Part shown: positions 1 through 7,695 of the stretch, one piece after another
Layout: every line of letters starts with the position of its first letter
How positions within the stretch are numbered: the stretch's first letter is position 1
Assembly: GCA_004296815.1 (NCBI GenBank)
Contig: SCVT01000456.1
Coordinates: forward strand, 1-20,942
Reading direction: 5' to 3'
Origin: Reyranella sp.
GTDB lineage: Bacteria > Pseudomonadota > Alphaproteobacteria > Reyranellales > Reyranellaceae
DNA length: 20,942 bases
Made by a program: the position numbers and the translations under genes
Notes under the pieces: generated by a model
Seen by the model: only the letters and a program-made list of their open reading frames with translations
Told to the model about the DNA's origin: nothing
Database searches by the model: none

Positions 1-1
1 T

Positions 2-571
2 GTCGGCGACAACTCGGTGGCCAGCACGCTGGCCACCATCAATCAGGTCGACCCGATCTATGTGAGCTTCGCCATCCCGCAGGTCATCCTGCCGGATCTG
101 CGTGCCGCCATGGCCAAGGGACCGGTCAAGGTCACGGCGATCGTCGACGACACCAAGAAGCAGTCGGGCTCGATGGCGTTCATCGAGAACACGGTCGACC
201 CCAACACCGGCACCGTCACGGCCAAGGCGCGCATCGGCAATGCCAGCGAGCTCCTGTGGCCCGGCCAGTTCGTGAAGGTCGAGATCGTGCTGGGCATCGA
301 GGCCGACGCCATCGTCGTGCCGGCGCCCGCCGTGCAGCTCGGCTCGTCAGGACCGTTCGTGTTCGTGATCAAGGACGGCGTCGCCGAACTCAGGCAGGTC
401 ACCGTCAAGCGCACGCAGGACGGCCAGGCCGTGCTTGGCAAGGGTGTGGAGAGCGGCGACCAAGTGGTCGTCGACGGTCAGCTCCGGCTGGTCAATGGGG
501 CGTCGGTGGCGGTACGTCCGCCGACGGCCGAGCCGGCGCGGCCGGCTGCGCCGGCACCGCCGCGCGGATAA
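2..571 (+). CDS. RND efflux system periplasmic adaptor (membrane fusion protein), 3' part
   Basis: This is the C-terminal part of a membrane fusion protein that links an inner-membrane RND pump to an outer-membrane channel in the periplasm. The frame is open from the first bases of the window, so the true start and the N-terminal hairpin lie upstream; the first in-window ATG-like codons are internal. Visible features are the beta-barrel segment (VDPIYVSFAIPQ), the hallmark stretch ENTVDPNTGTVTAKARI, the LLWPGQFVKVEI strand typical of MdtA/AcrA-type adaptors, and a membrane-proximal domain ending in a Pro/Ala-rich tail. The TAA stop is 25 bp before the GTG of the pump gene, so the two are almost certainly one operon. 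Family assignment is firm; the exported substrate is unknown. An outer-membrane factor gene is not visible here. Confidence 0.93.
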   Translation, partial: VGDNSVASTLATINQVDPIYVSFAIPQVILPDLRAAMAKGPVKVTAIVDDTKKQSGSMAFIENTVDPNTGTVTAKARIGNASELLWPGQFVKVEIVLGIEADAIVVPAPAVQLGSSGPFVFVIKDGVAELRQVTVKRTQDGQAVLGKGVESGDQVVVDGQLRLVNGASVAVRPPTAEPARPAAPAPPRG

Positions 572-585
572 AAGTTCGTTCGACC

Positions 586-590
586 GGAGG
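586..590 (+). promoter_or_regulatory. Shine-Dalgarno that fixes the RND pump start
   Basis: A GGAGG lies 6 bases before a GTG at 597. The frame stays open upstream to about 435, but those residues are Arg-rich, overlap the adaptor gene and do not resemble RND N-termini. The GTG start gives the canonical beginning MNISEVCIRRPV. Confidence 0.8.
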
Positions 591-596
591 CGGGAC

Positions 597-3500
597 GTGA
601 ATATTTCGGAAGTCTGCATCCGCCGGCCGGTGATGACCATTCTGCTGATGGCGTCCTTCGTCCTCGGCGGCATCTTCGCCTACAAGCAGCTTCCCGTCGC
701 GGCCGTGCCGCGCGTCGAGTTCCCGACCATCCAGGTGACGGCGCAGCTTCCGGGCGCCAGCCCCGAGACCATGGCGGCCTCGGTCGCCTCCATCCTCGAG
801 CGCCAGTTCTCGACCATCGCCGGCGTCTCGACGATGACGTCGACATCGTCGCTCGGGAACACCTCGATCGTCCTGCAGTTCGATCTCAACCGGAACATCG
901 ACGGCGCGGCCCTCGACGTGCAGTCGGCGATCTCCTCGGCGATGCGTCGTCTGCCGCCCGAGATGACGACGCCGCCCTCGTTCCGCAAGGTCAATCCCGC
1001 CGACTGGGCGGTGATGTTCCTCGCGCTCAAGTCCTCGCAGTCGCGGCTCTCCGACGTCGACGGCTTCGTCAACCGCGCGATCCTGCCGCGCGTCTCGACG
1101 CTGCCGGGCGTGGCGCAGGTCCTGATCTTCGGCTCGCAGAAGTTCGCCGTCCGCGTGCGCGCCGACCTCGACCAGCTCGCGGTCCGCGGGCTCACCATGC
1201 AGGAGCTGCAGACCGCGGTCGTCAACGCCAACTCGAGCAAGCCCGTCGGCTCGATCGCCGACCAGAAGCAGAACGCGATCCTCGAGGCGACGGGGCCGAT
1301 CAACAAGGCAGCCGACTACATGCCGGTGATCGTCACCTGGCAGAACGGCGCACCGGTCCGCATCTCCGACGTCGCCACGGCGATCGACAGCGTCGAGAAC
1401 GACAAGGTCGCGAGCTGGCTCGATGGCACGCGCGCCATCGTGATGGGCGTCTATCGCCAGCCCGACGCCAACACCGTCGAGGTGGTGGATCGCGTCAAGG
1501 CGATCATCCCGCAGATCCAGGCCGAGCTGCCGCCGGGCGTCGAGATCCACCTGCTGGCCGACCGCTCCAAGCCGATCCGCGAGGCGATCGCCGACGTCGA
1601 GTTCACGCTGGGACTCGCGGCGATCCTCGTGATCATCGCCATCTACTTCTTCCTGCGCAGCTTCCGCGCGACCATGATCCCCGCGATCGCGCTGCCGATC
1701 TCGGTCATCGGCACCTTCGCCGGCATGTATCTCTGCGGCCACTCGATCGACAACATCTCGCTGCTTGCCCTGACGCTCGCGGTGGGATTCGTGGTCGACG
1801 ACGCCATCGTCATGCTCGAGAACATCGTCCGCCACATCGAGGCGGGCGAGAAACCCTGGGATGCCGCGCTCAAGGGCTCCAAGGAAGTGGGCTTCACGAT
1901 CGTGTCCATGACGCTGTCGCTGGTTGCCGTGTTCATTCCCGTGCTGTTCATGGGCGGCGTCGTCGGCCGCATGTTCAACGAGTTCGGCCTGGTCATCGCC
2001 TTCGCGATCCTGATCTCGGGCGTCGTGTCGCTGACGCTGACGCCGATGCTGTGCTCGCGCTGGCTGAAGCCGATCGATCATCACGAGAAGCACAACTTCC
2101 TGCTGCGGTCCTTCGAGTGGAGCTTCACCAAGCTGACCAACGGCTACGGCTGGGCCCTGCGCAAGACGGTTCGCCTGCCGCGGCTGGTGCTGGCGATCAC
2201 CGTCGGCACCTTCGTCCTGACCGCGATCCTCTTCCAGGCGATCCCCAAGGGCTTCTTCCCGTCGGAGGATATCGGCCAGATCCAGGGCTCGACCGTGGGG
2301 CCCGACGACGCCTCGTTCGACGCCATGGTGGCGCGCCAGTCGGCGCTGGCCGAAGTCATCCGGCGCGATCCCGACGTCGCCGCGGTGATGTCGACGGTGG
2401 GCGGCGGCAACGCCGCGGCCACGGTCAACTCGGGGCGCATCTTCATCATGCTGCGCGACAAGCCCGAGCGTAAGGACAGCGCCCAGCAGGTCATCGCCCG
2501 CCTGCGCCGCGCCACCGCCACCGTGCCGGGCATCAACGTGTTCTTCCAGGCGGCGCAGTCGATCAACATAGGCACGACGCAGAGCCGCGCGCAGTACCAG
2601 TTCGGCATGCGCTCTTCCGACCTCAACGTGCTGCGCGACTACGCCCCGCAGATGGAAGCGCGCATGAAGCGCATCCCCTCCATCCTCGACGTCAATTCCG
2701 ACCTTCAGGTGCGGGCGCGCTCGGCGATGATCGACATCGACCGTGACATCGCCTCGCGCCTCGGAGTCTCGGTCGACCAGATCCGCCTGCTGCTCTACTC
2801 GGCGTTCGGCTCGCGCCAGGTCTCGACCATCTACGCCTCGGACGACACCTACCAGGTGATCCTGGAAGCCGACCCGAAGTACGGCGACGCCGGCGACATC
2901 CTGCGCCGCCTGCAGGTGAGGACGCCGAGCGGCGGCCTGGTGCCGCTCGACACGCTCGCCAAGCGCACCGACAAGCCGACCTCGCTCACGGTCAACCATA
3001 TCGCCCAGCTTCCGTCGGTCATGATCTCGTTCAACCTGGCGCCCGGCGTGGCGCTCGGCGAAGCGGTGCGCGACATCCAGGCCGCGGCGACCGAGATCGG
3101 CCTGCCGGCCAGCATCACCACCAGCTTCGAGGGCAGCGCCCAGGTCTTCCAGCAGGCGGTGGCCAACCAGGGGCTGCTGCTCTTCGCCGCCGTGCTGGTG
3201 ATCTACATCATCCTGGGAATCCTCTACGAGAACTTCATCCATCCTCTGACCATCCTGTCGGGCCTGCCGTCGGCCGGCATCGGCGCGCTGGCCACGCTGA
3301 TGCTGTTCGGCATGGACCTCTCGGTCATCGCCATGATCGGCGTCGTGATGCTGATCGGCATCGTGAAGAAGAACGCCATCATGATGGTCGACTTCGCCAT
3401 CGAGCGGCGTGGGCAGGGGGCGGACGCGCAGACGGCGATCGTCGAGGCCGCGCTCCTGCGCTTCCGGCCGATCATGATGACGACGGTCTGCGCGCTGCTC

Positions 3501-3722
3501 GGTGCGCTGCCCATCGCGGTCGGCCACGGCGCGGGCGCCGAGTTGCGCCAGCCGCTCGGCATCACGGTCGTGGGCGGCCTGATGGTGTCGCAGCTCCTGA
3601 CGCTGTTCATCACGCCGGTCGTCTACATCTGGTTCGACAAGCTCACCGGCATGCGCATGGCGCCCGGCTGGGCTCGGCGCTGGCGTACCAAGGGCCGCGT
3701 GCCGGCGACGCCGGCCGAATAG
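597..3722 (+). CDS. RND multidrug efflux pump, inner-membrane permease (MdtB/MdtC-like, HAE-1 type)
   Basis: This 1041-residue protein is a full-length RND pump that uses the proton gradient to drive substrates from the periplasm or inner leaflet through a tripartite channel. It begins with the typical RRPVMTILLM first membrane helix, followed by a large periplasmic porter loop, helices 2-6, a second loop and helices 8-12. The proton-relay residues are present: the Asp pair D401/D402 in VVDDAIVMLEN (TM4) and the Lys pair K924/K925 in GIVKKNAIMMVDFA (TM10). The GIVKKNAIMMVDFA wording is closest to MdtB/MdtC, as far as I recall those proteins. It starts at GTG 597 behind a strong GGAGG and follows the adaptor by 25 bp. 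There is only one pump gene here, unlike the MdtB+MdtC pair. The substrate cannot be predicted. No regulator gene is next to it in the window. Confidence 0.95.
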   Translation: MNISEVCIRRPVMTILLMASFVLGGIFAYKQLPVAAVPRVEFPTIQVTAQLPGASPETMAASVASILERQFSTIAGVSTMTSTSSLGNTSIVLQFDLNRNIDGAALDVQSAISSAMRRLPPEMTTPPSFRKVNPADWAVMFLALKSSQSRLSDVDGFVNRAILPRVSTLPGVAQVLIFGSQKFAVRVRADLDQLAVRGLTMQELQTAVVNANSSKPVGSIADQKQNAILEATGPINKAADYMPVIVTWQNGAPVRISDVATAIDSVENDKVASWLDGTRAIVMGVYRQPDANTVEVVDRVKAIIPQIQAELPPGVEIHLLADRSKPIREAIADVEFTLGLAAILVIIAIYFFLRSFRATMIPAIALPISVIGTFAGMYLCGHSIDNISLLALTLAVGFVVDDAIVMLENIVRHIEAGEKPWDAALKGSKEVGFTIVSMTLSLVAVFIPVLFMGGVVGRMFNEFGLVIAFAILISGVVSLTLTPMLCSRWLKPIDHHEKHNFLLRSFEWSFTKLTNGYGWALRKTVRLPRLVLAITVGTFVLTAILFQAIPKGFFPSEDIGQIQGSTVGPDDASFDAMVARQSALAEVIRRDPDVAAVMSTVGGGNAAATVNSGRIFIMLRDKPERKDSAQQVIARLRRATATVPGINVFFQAAQSINIGTTQSRAQYQFGMRSSDLNVLRDYAPQMEARMKRIPSILDVNSDLQVRARSAMIDIDRDIASRLGVSVDQIRLLLYSAFGSRQVSTIYASDDTYQVILEADPKYGDAGDILRRLQVRTPSGGLVPLDTLAKRTDKPTSLTVNHIAQLPSVMISFNLAPGVALGEAVRDIQAAATEIGLPASITTSFEGSAQVFQQAVANQGLLLFAAVLVIYIILGILYENFIHPLTILSGLPSAGIGALATLMLFGMDLSVIAMIGVVMLIGIVKKNAIMMVDFAIERRGQGADAQTAIVEAALLRFRPIMMTTVCALLGALPIAVGHGAGAELRQPLGITVVGGLMVSQLLTLFITPVVYIWFDKLTGMRMAPGWARRWRTKGRVPATPAE

Positions 3723-3748
3723 CCTCCCACCACAGCGAGTAGAGTTCC

Positions 3749-4921
3749 ATGACCGACGATATCGGCGCCTTCGTGCCGGGCCCCCGCGTGCGCGTCGAAG
3801 GTCGCACCGGCGGGCCCCTCTCCGGGCTCACCTTCGCCGCCAAGGACCTGTTCGACGTGGCCGGCGTGCCGACCGGCGGCGGCAATCACGACTGGCCGAC
3901 CGGCCGCGCGATCCCGCAGAAGCACGCCTGGGCCGTCCAGACCCTGCTCGATGCCGGCGCCACGCTCGTCGGCAAGACCATCACCGACGAGGTCTCGCTC
4001 GGCATCCTGGGCGAGAACGCCTTCGACGGCACGCCGGTGAACGTGGCGGCGCCCGGCCGCGTGCCGGGCGGATCCTCGTCCGGCTCTGCCGCCGCGGTGG
4101 CTGCAGGGATCTGCGACACCGCGCTTGGCACCGACACCGGCGGCTCGGTGCGCGTGCCCTCGAGCTTCTGCGGCCTCCACGGCATCCGGCCGACACACGG
4201 CCGCATCGACGTCGCCGGCATGATGCCCCAGGCCCCGACCTCCGACACGACCGGCTGGTTCGCGCGCGACGCCGAGACCTTCGCGAAGGTTTCGGCCGTC
4301 ATGCTGGGCGAGGCGATTCCGGCGGCGCTGCCCTCGAAGCTCATCGTGGCCGTCGACGCGTTCGGCTTCGCCGACGCAAACGTCGCCGAGGCGCTGCAGC
4401 CCCAGGTGAAGAAGCTCGCTGCGATCGTCGGCGCGAGCCGTGAGGAGATCATGGCGCCGCAGGGCCTCTCGGTGTGGGCGCGCGCGCAGCGCAGCCTGCA
4501 GCCGGTCGAGGCGTATGCGACGTTCAAGGACTGGCTCGACAAAGGCAACCCGCGCTTCGCCTTCTCGGTCGCCAAGGCGCTGGTCATGGGCTCGATGGTG
4601 CCGCAGGCCGACCAGACCTGGGCCGCCCTGATGCGCCAGGAGGCGCGGGCGCGCATGAAGTACCTGCTGCCCGCCGGCACCATCCTCTGCCTGCCGACCA
4701 CGCCGTTCCCGGCGCCGCTCCGCGGCCAGCCGCTCTCCGTCCTCGATCCGCTGCGCGATCGCATCACCTGCCTCTGCGCGCAGGGCGGACTTGCCGGCCA
4801 TCCGCAGGTCAGCCTTCCCGGCGCGACGGTTGACGGACTCCCCGTCGGCCTGTCCATCATCGGCCCGCGCGGCAGCGACGCCACCCTGGTCGCCGTGGCA
4901 CGCGCGATGGAGAAGGACTGA
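3749..4921 (+). CDS. Amidase signature family hydrolase, AMI1 (indole-3-acetamide hydrolase)-like
   Basis: This 390-residue enzyme belongs to the amidase signature family, which hydrolyses carboxamides to acid plus ammonia with a Ser-cisSer-Lys triad. All three residues are visible: K32 in FAAKDLFDV, the cis-Ser S109 in PGGSSSGSAAAVA, and the nucleophile S133 in GTDTGGSVRVPSS, with the family's 24-residue spacing between the two serines. The wording around these sites (GENAFDGTPVN, RVPGGSSSGSA, GTDTGGSVRVP, TTGWFARD) recalls the short plant-type AMI1 amidases more than GatA or AtzE. At 390 residues it is at the short end of the family. The ribosome-binding site is weak. Its TGA abuts the GTG of the next gene, so the two are translationally coupled. 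It lies 26 bp after the RND pump gene, which may be fortuitous. The substrate is unknown; AMI1-like specificity is inference. Confidence 0.9.
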   Translation: MTDDIGAFVPGPRVRVEGRTGGPLSGLTFAAKDLFDVAGVPTGGGNHDWPTGRAIPQKHAWAVQTLLDAGATLVGKTITDEVSLGILGENAFDGTPVNVAAPGRVPGGSSSGSAAAVAAGICDTALGTDTGGSVRVPSSFCGLHGIRPTHGRIDVAGMMPQAPTSDTTGWFARDAETFAKVSAVMLGEAIPAALPSKLIVAVDAFGFADANVAEALQPQVKKLAAIVGASREEIMAPQGLSVWARAQRSLQPVEAYATFKDWLDKGNPRFAFSVAKALVMGSMVPQADQTWAALMRQEARARMKYLLPAGTILCLPTTPFPAPLRGQPLSVLDPLRDRITCLCAQGGLAGHPQVSLPGATVDGLPVGLSIIGPRGSDATLVAVARAMEKD

Positions 4922-5326
4922 GTGAGCGACAGGACGCCGAACATCCCCGAGGTCGTTGCCGAGGTGAGCGCTCTCTTCGAGCGCTACGAGCAGGCGCTGA
5001 TCGACAAGAACGTCGAGGTGCTCGACGCCACCTTCTGGAACAGCCCGCACACGATCCGGCTGGCCAATAACGAGCACGGCTACGGCTTCGATCGCATCCA
5101 TGCCCACCGCGTCGCGCGGCCGCCGGGGCCCGGCACCAAGGAGAAGCGCCTGCGCGTCGACATCGTCACCCTGGGGCGCGACTTCGCCACCGTGACGCTT
5201 GTCTACAAGGTGCGCGGCAAGGAGGCGACCGGCCGCCAGATGCAGACCTGGGTGCGCTTCCCGGATGCCGGCTGGAAGGTCGTCGCCGCGCACGTCTCCA
5301 TGATCGCGGAGCCGCCCGTCTTCTGA
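4922..5326 (+). CDS. HpxZ/AtzH-like (DUF3225) small SnoaL-fold protein
   Basis: This 134-residue protein matches the AtzH/HpxZ (DUF3225) family, small cone-shaped SnoaL/NTF2-like proteins encoded beside amidases in cyanuric acid and oxalurate catabolism. Recognisable conserved patches are ALIDKNVEVLDATFW (residues 25-39), YGFDRIHAHRVAR (54-66), GRQMQTWVRF (104-113) and GWKVVAAHVSM (117-127). No signal peptide or membrane segment is seen. The GTG start directly follows the TGA of the amidase gene with no intervening base, which argues for coupled synthesis and a shared task. The biochemical role of this family is poorly defined; it may be a partner or accessory to the amidase or a small enzyme. 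Family assignment is fairly firm, while any pathway name would be a guess. Confidence 0.85.
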   Translation: MSDRTPNIPEVVAEVSALFERYEQALIDKNVEVLDATFWNSPHTIRLANNEHGYGFDRIHAHRVARPPGPGTKEKRLRVDIVTLGRDFATVTLVYKVRGKEATGRQMQTWVRFPDAGWKVVAAHVSMIAEPPVF

Positions 5327-5344
5327 TCCGAAAAAACAAAAAGT

Positions 5345-5350
5345 GGAGGA
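5345..5350 (+). promoter_or_regulatory. Shine-Dalgarno that selects the amidohydrolase start
   Basis: GGAGGA sits 4 bases before the ATG at 5355. An in-frame GTG at 5343 overlaps this ribosome-binding site, so the ATG is the better start. Confidence 0.75.
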
Positions 5351-5354
5351 AACG

Positions 5355-6392
5355 ATGGCCGACAGACCGATGCCGAAATTCGGCAACGTGCTCGATCCCG
5401 ACCTCGCCTGGGTCGCCAAGACGCGGGAGCCGGCGCTGGAACCCGATCTCCCGATCGTCGATCCGCACCATCATCTCTGGGACCGGCCCAACAACCGCTA
5501 CCTGCTGCCCGACCTGCTGGCCGACTGCAACGAGGGCCACAATGTCGTGGGGACCGTGTTCGTCGAATGCGGCGCCATGTTCCGCAAGGACGGGCCCGAC
5601 CACCTGAAGCCGGTCGGCGAGGTCGAATTCGTGAACGGCACGGCGGCGATGAGCGCGTCCGGCCAGTACGGCAAGACGAAGGCCTGCGACGGCATCGTGG
5701 GCCACGCCGAGCTGCGCATCGGCGCCAAGGTGCGCGAGACGCTCGAGGCGCAGATGCAGGTGGCCGGCCGGCGCTTCTCCGGCATCCGCTTCTCGACCTG
5801 CTGGGATGCCGACACGCGGGTGCGCCGCGCCCGCACCGATCCCGCCGAGAGGCTGATGTACGACAAGACCTGGCGCGAGGGTTTCGCGCAGCTCGGCAAG
5901 CTGGGCCTCACCTACGACTGCTGGATGTACCATCCGCAGATCCGCGAGATGGCCGATCTCGCCTCGGCCTTCCCCGACACGGTGATGGTGCTCGACCATG
6001 TTGGCGGCCCCCTGGGCTTCGGCCCCTACGAGGATCACAAGGCAACCTTCGCCAGCTGGAAGGCCGGCATGGCCGAGCTCGCCAAGCGGCCCAACGTCAA
6101 CATCAAGCTGGGAGGCCTCGGCATGCCGCTCGGCCTCTACGAGTTTTTCAAACAGACCGCGCCGCCCAGCTCGGAGACGCTCGCCAAGGCCTATCGGCCG
6201 TGGGTCGAGACCTGCATCGAGCTGTTCGGCGCAGAGCGCTGCATGTTCGAGAGCAACTTTCCCGTGGACAAGATCACCTCGGGCTTCGGCGTCCTGTGGA
6301 ACGCCTTCAAGCGCTTGGCCGTCGGCGCCTCGGCGACGGAGAAGACTGCCCTGTTTTCGGGCACCGCCAGCCGGGTCTATCGCCTGAGTTGA
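5355..6392 (+). CDS. Amidohydrolase-superfamily TIM-barrel hydrolase (COG3618 / amidohydrolase 2)
   Basis: This cytosolic protein of about 345 residues belongs to the COG3618 branch of the amidohydrolase superfamily, which contains lactonases such as LigI-type 2-pyrone-4,6-dicarboxylate lactonase and L-fucono-lactonases. The strand-1 metal or active-site motif is IVDPHHHLWD (H38, H39, H40). Later landmarks are GHAELRIG, FSGIRFS, MVLDHVGGPLG with the strand-6 His, and the C-terminal MFESNFPVDK carrying the strand-8 Asp. Length is normal for the family. Members of this branch often lack the full binuclear metal site, and the sequence alone does not settle metal use. It follows the AtzH-like gene by 28 bp and precedes the TRAP genes, so it probably acts on the same or a related substrate. 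Hydrolysis of a lactone or cyclic amide is plausible but unproven. Confidence 0.9.
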   Translation: MADRPMPKFGNVLDPDLAWVAKTREPALEPDLPIVDPHHHLWDRPNNRYLLPDLLADCNEGHNVVGTVFVECGAMFRKDGPDHLKPVGEVEFVNGTAAMSASGQYGKTKACDGIVGHAELRIGAKVRETLEAQMQVAGRRFSGIRFSTCWDADTRVRRARTDPAERLMYDKTWREGFAQLGKLGLTYDCWMYHPQIREMADLASAFPDTVMVLDHVGGPLGFGPYEDHKATFASWKAGMAELAKRPNVNIKLGGLGMPLGLYEFFKQTAPPSSETLAKAYRPWVETCIELFGAERCMFESNFPVDKITSGFGVLWNAFKRLAVGASATEKTALFSGTASRVYRLS

Positions 6393-6444
6393 TTCCCCAT
6401 TTGACTTTCCTTCCTACCGTCTCCAGTTTCGCAACCAGTTAATA

Positions 6445-6471
6445 TTGTCGTCTCCGATATCGGAACGACAA
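6445..6471 (+). promoter_or_regulatory. Bulged palindrome, candidate operator upstream of TRAP genes
   Basis: The 27-bp element has arms TTGTCGT (6445-6451) and ACGACAA (6465-6471) around a perfect 12-bp core TCCGATATCGGA (6453-6464), with one extra C at 6452. It lies about 100 bp upstream of the TRAP binding-protein start and directly after an AT-rich TTAATATT stretch. No T-run follows it on either strand, so a terminator is unlikely. A dimeric repressor site is the simplest reading. No candidate regulator gene is adjacent. Confidence 0.45.
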
Positions 6472-6571
6472 CCGGCAGGTCGGCAAACGGCCGCCGGATC
6501 AGGGAGCGAAGGGCAAAACACAATCGGACGTCCGGCGTCCTTCGCGTGGCTTTGACCGACGGGAGGAACAC

Positions 6572-7621
6572 ATGCGCGTACTCGGTGCGTTGTTCGGGGT
6601 AACGGCTGCCGCTGCGGTGGCCGTAAGTGCTGGTGCGGCGTCTGCACAGGACAAGAAAGTCCGCATGCAGATGCAGTCCAACTTTGCGTCATCGCTGTCG
6701 CTGCTGGGGCCCAATGCCCAGTACACGGTTTCGCAGATCGCGAAGCTGTCGGGCGGCTCGATCGACATCAAGTTCCTGGAGCCCGGCGCCATCGTGCCGC
6801 CCAACCAGGCCTTCGACGCGGTCTCGTCGGGTGCGCTCGACGCGGCCTGGGCGACGCCCGGCTTCTGGACCGGCAAGGACATCGCCTTCGCGGTCTACTC
6901 GACGGTGCCGTTCGGCCCCGGCATGGGCGAGTACCTCGCGTGGATGAAGGAGGGAGGCGGCGAGAAGATGCTGCAGGCCCTCTACGCCAAGTACAACATC
7001 CACTCGGTGATCTGCCATCTGATCCCGCCCGAGGCCTCGGGCTGGTTCCGCAAGGAGATCAAGACGCTCGAAGACCTGAAGGGGCTCAAGATGCGCTTCT
7101 TCGGGCTGGGCGCCAACGTCATGCAGAAGCTCGGCGTCTCGACGCAGCTCCTGCAGGCCGGTGAAATCTTCCAGGCACTGCAGCTCGGCACGATCGACGC
7201 GACCGAGTTCTCGATGCCGGTGATGGATCTCAGCCTCGGCTTCCACCAGGTGGCGAAGTTCTACTACTTCCCCGGCTGGCACCAGCAGGCGACGTTCGGC
7301 GACCTGATCGTCAACAAGGCCAAGTGGGACTCGCTGTCGGCGACCCAGAAGGCGCAGGTCGAGGCAGCCTGCGACCAGACGGTCCTGAAGGGCATCAGCG
7401 TCGGCGAGGCCGTGCAGGCCAAGGCGATGAAGGAGATCGAGAGCAAGGGCGTGAAGCTCATGACCTGGTCGCCGGAGTTCCTCGCCGCCTTCGAGAAGGA
7501 ATGGAAGGTCGTCGCCGCCGAACAGTCCGAGAAGAGCCCCGAGTTCAAGAAGGCCTGGGAGTCTCTCTCGAAGTTCCGCGACGAGTACACGATCTGGCGC
7601 GAGCGCGGCTATCTGAAGTAG
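6572..7621 (+). CDS. TRAP transporter substrate-binding protein (DctP family, TakP-like)
   Basis: This 349-residue periplasmic binding protein delivers a carboxylate to the DctQM membrane unit. It has a clear signal peptide (residues 1-25, cleavage after ASA before QDKK). The family signature is present: TLEDLKGLKMRFFGLGANV (residues 166-183), containing the conserved carboxylate-binding Arg, R175 by my alignment, then GEIFQALQLGTIDATEF (198-213) and FYYFPGWHQ (230-238). The FYYFPGWH wording is close to TakP-type proteins, which bind 2-oxo acids or related monocarboxylates; the actual ligand is not deducible. The start has a strong GGGAGG (6561-6566) 5 bases upstream. A long 179-bp leader with a palindrome suggests its own promoter. 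It heads the TRAP operon, and a hairpin after its stop may keep it more abundant than the permeases. Confidence 0.95.
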   Translation: MRVLGALFGVTAAAAVAVSAGAASAQDKKVRMQMQSNFASSLSLLGPNAQYTVSQIAKLSGGSIDIKFLEPGAIVPPNQAFDAVSSGALDAAWATPGFWTGKDIAFAVYSTVPFGPGMGEYLAWMKEGGGEKMLQALYAKYNIHSVICHLIPPEASGWFRKEIKTLEDLKGLKMRFFGLGANVMQKLGVSTQLLQAGEIFQALQLGTIDATEFSMPVMDLSLGFHQVAKFYYFPGWHQQATFGDLIVNKAKWDSLSATQKAQVEAACDQTVLKGISVGEAVQAKAMKEIESKGVKLMTWSPEFLAAFEKEWKVVAAEQSEKSPEFKKAWESLSKFRDEYTIWRERGYLK

Positions 7622-7629
7622 CCGCCGCG

Positions 7630-7658
7630 AAGGGGCCGGCGGCGACGCCGGCCCCTTT
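7630..7658 (+). terminator. GC-rich hairpin with short T-run between TRAP binding protein and permease genes
   Basis: The arms AAGGGGCCGGC (7630-7640) and GCCGGCCCCTT (7647-7657) form an 11-bp perfect stem with a 6-base loop, followed by a T-run that is only three bases long. It lies between the stop of the binding-protein gene and the dctQ-like gene. It may act as a partial terminator or as a 3' mRNA-stabilising hairpin. Confidence 0.6.
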
Positions 7659-7695
7659 CGCTCGCTCCCGCTCTTCCAGCGAAAGGACCGCGTAA

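Noticed and set aside
435..596. Upstream extension of the RND pump frame.
   Set aside because: It overlaps the adaptor gene, is Arg-rich and lacks homology; GGAGG and GTG at 597 give the canonical N-terminus.
492..3527. A 1011-codon open frame on the minus strand opposite the RND pump.
   Set aside because: Its translation is rich in Arg, Asp, His and Gln with no family likeness, and it is opposite a strong gene; long antisense frames are expected with GC-rich third positions.
3623..5419. A 598-codon minus-strand frame opposite the amidase and AtzH-like genes.
   Set aside because: It has low-complexity Arg/Ala/Gly/His composition and spans three real gene regions on the other strand.
6393..6571. 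A riboswitch or small RNA in the TRAP leader.
   Set aside because: Apart from the bulged palindrome and a short CGGACGTCCG repeat (6525-6534), I see no known riboswitch core or T-run terminator.
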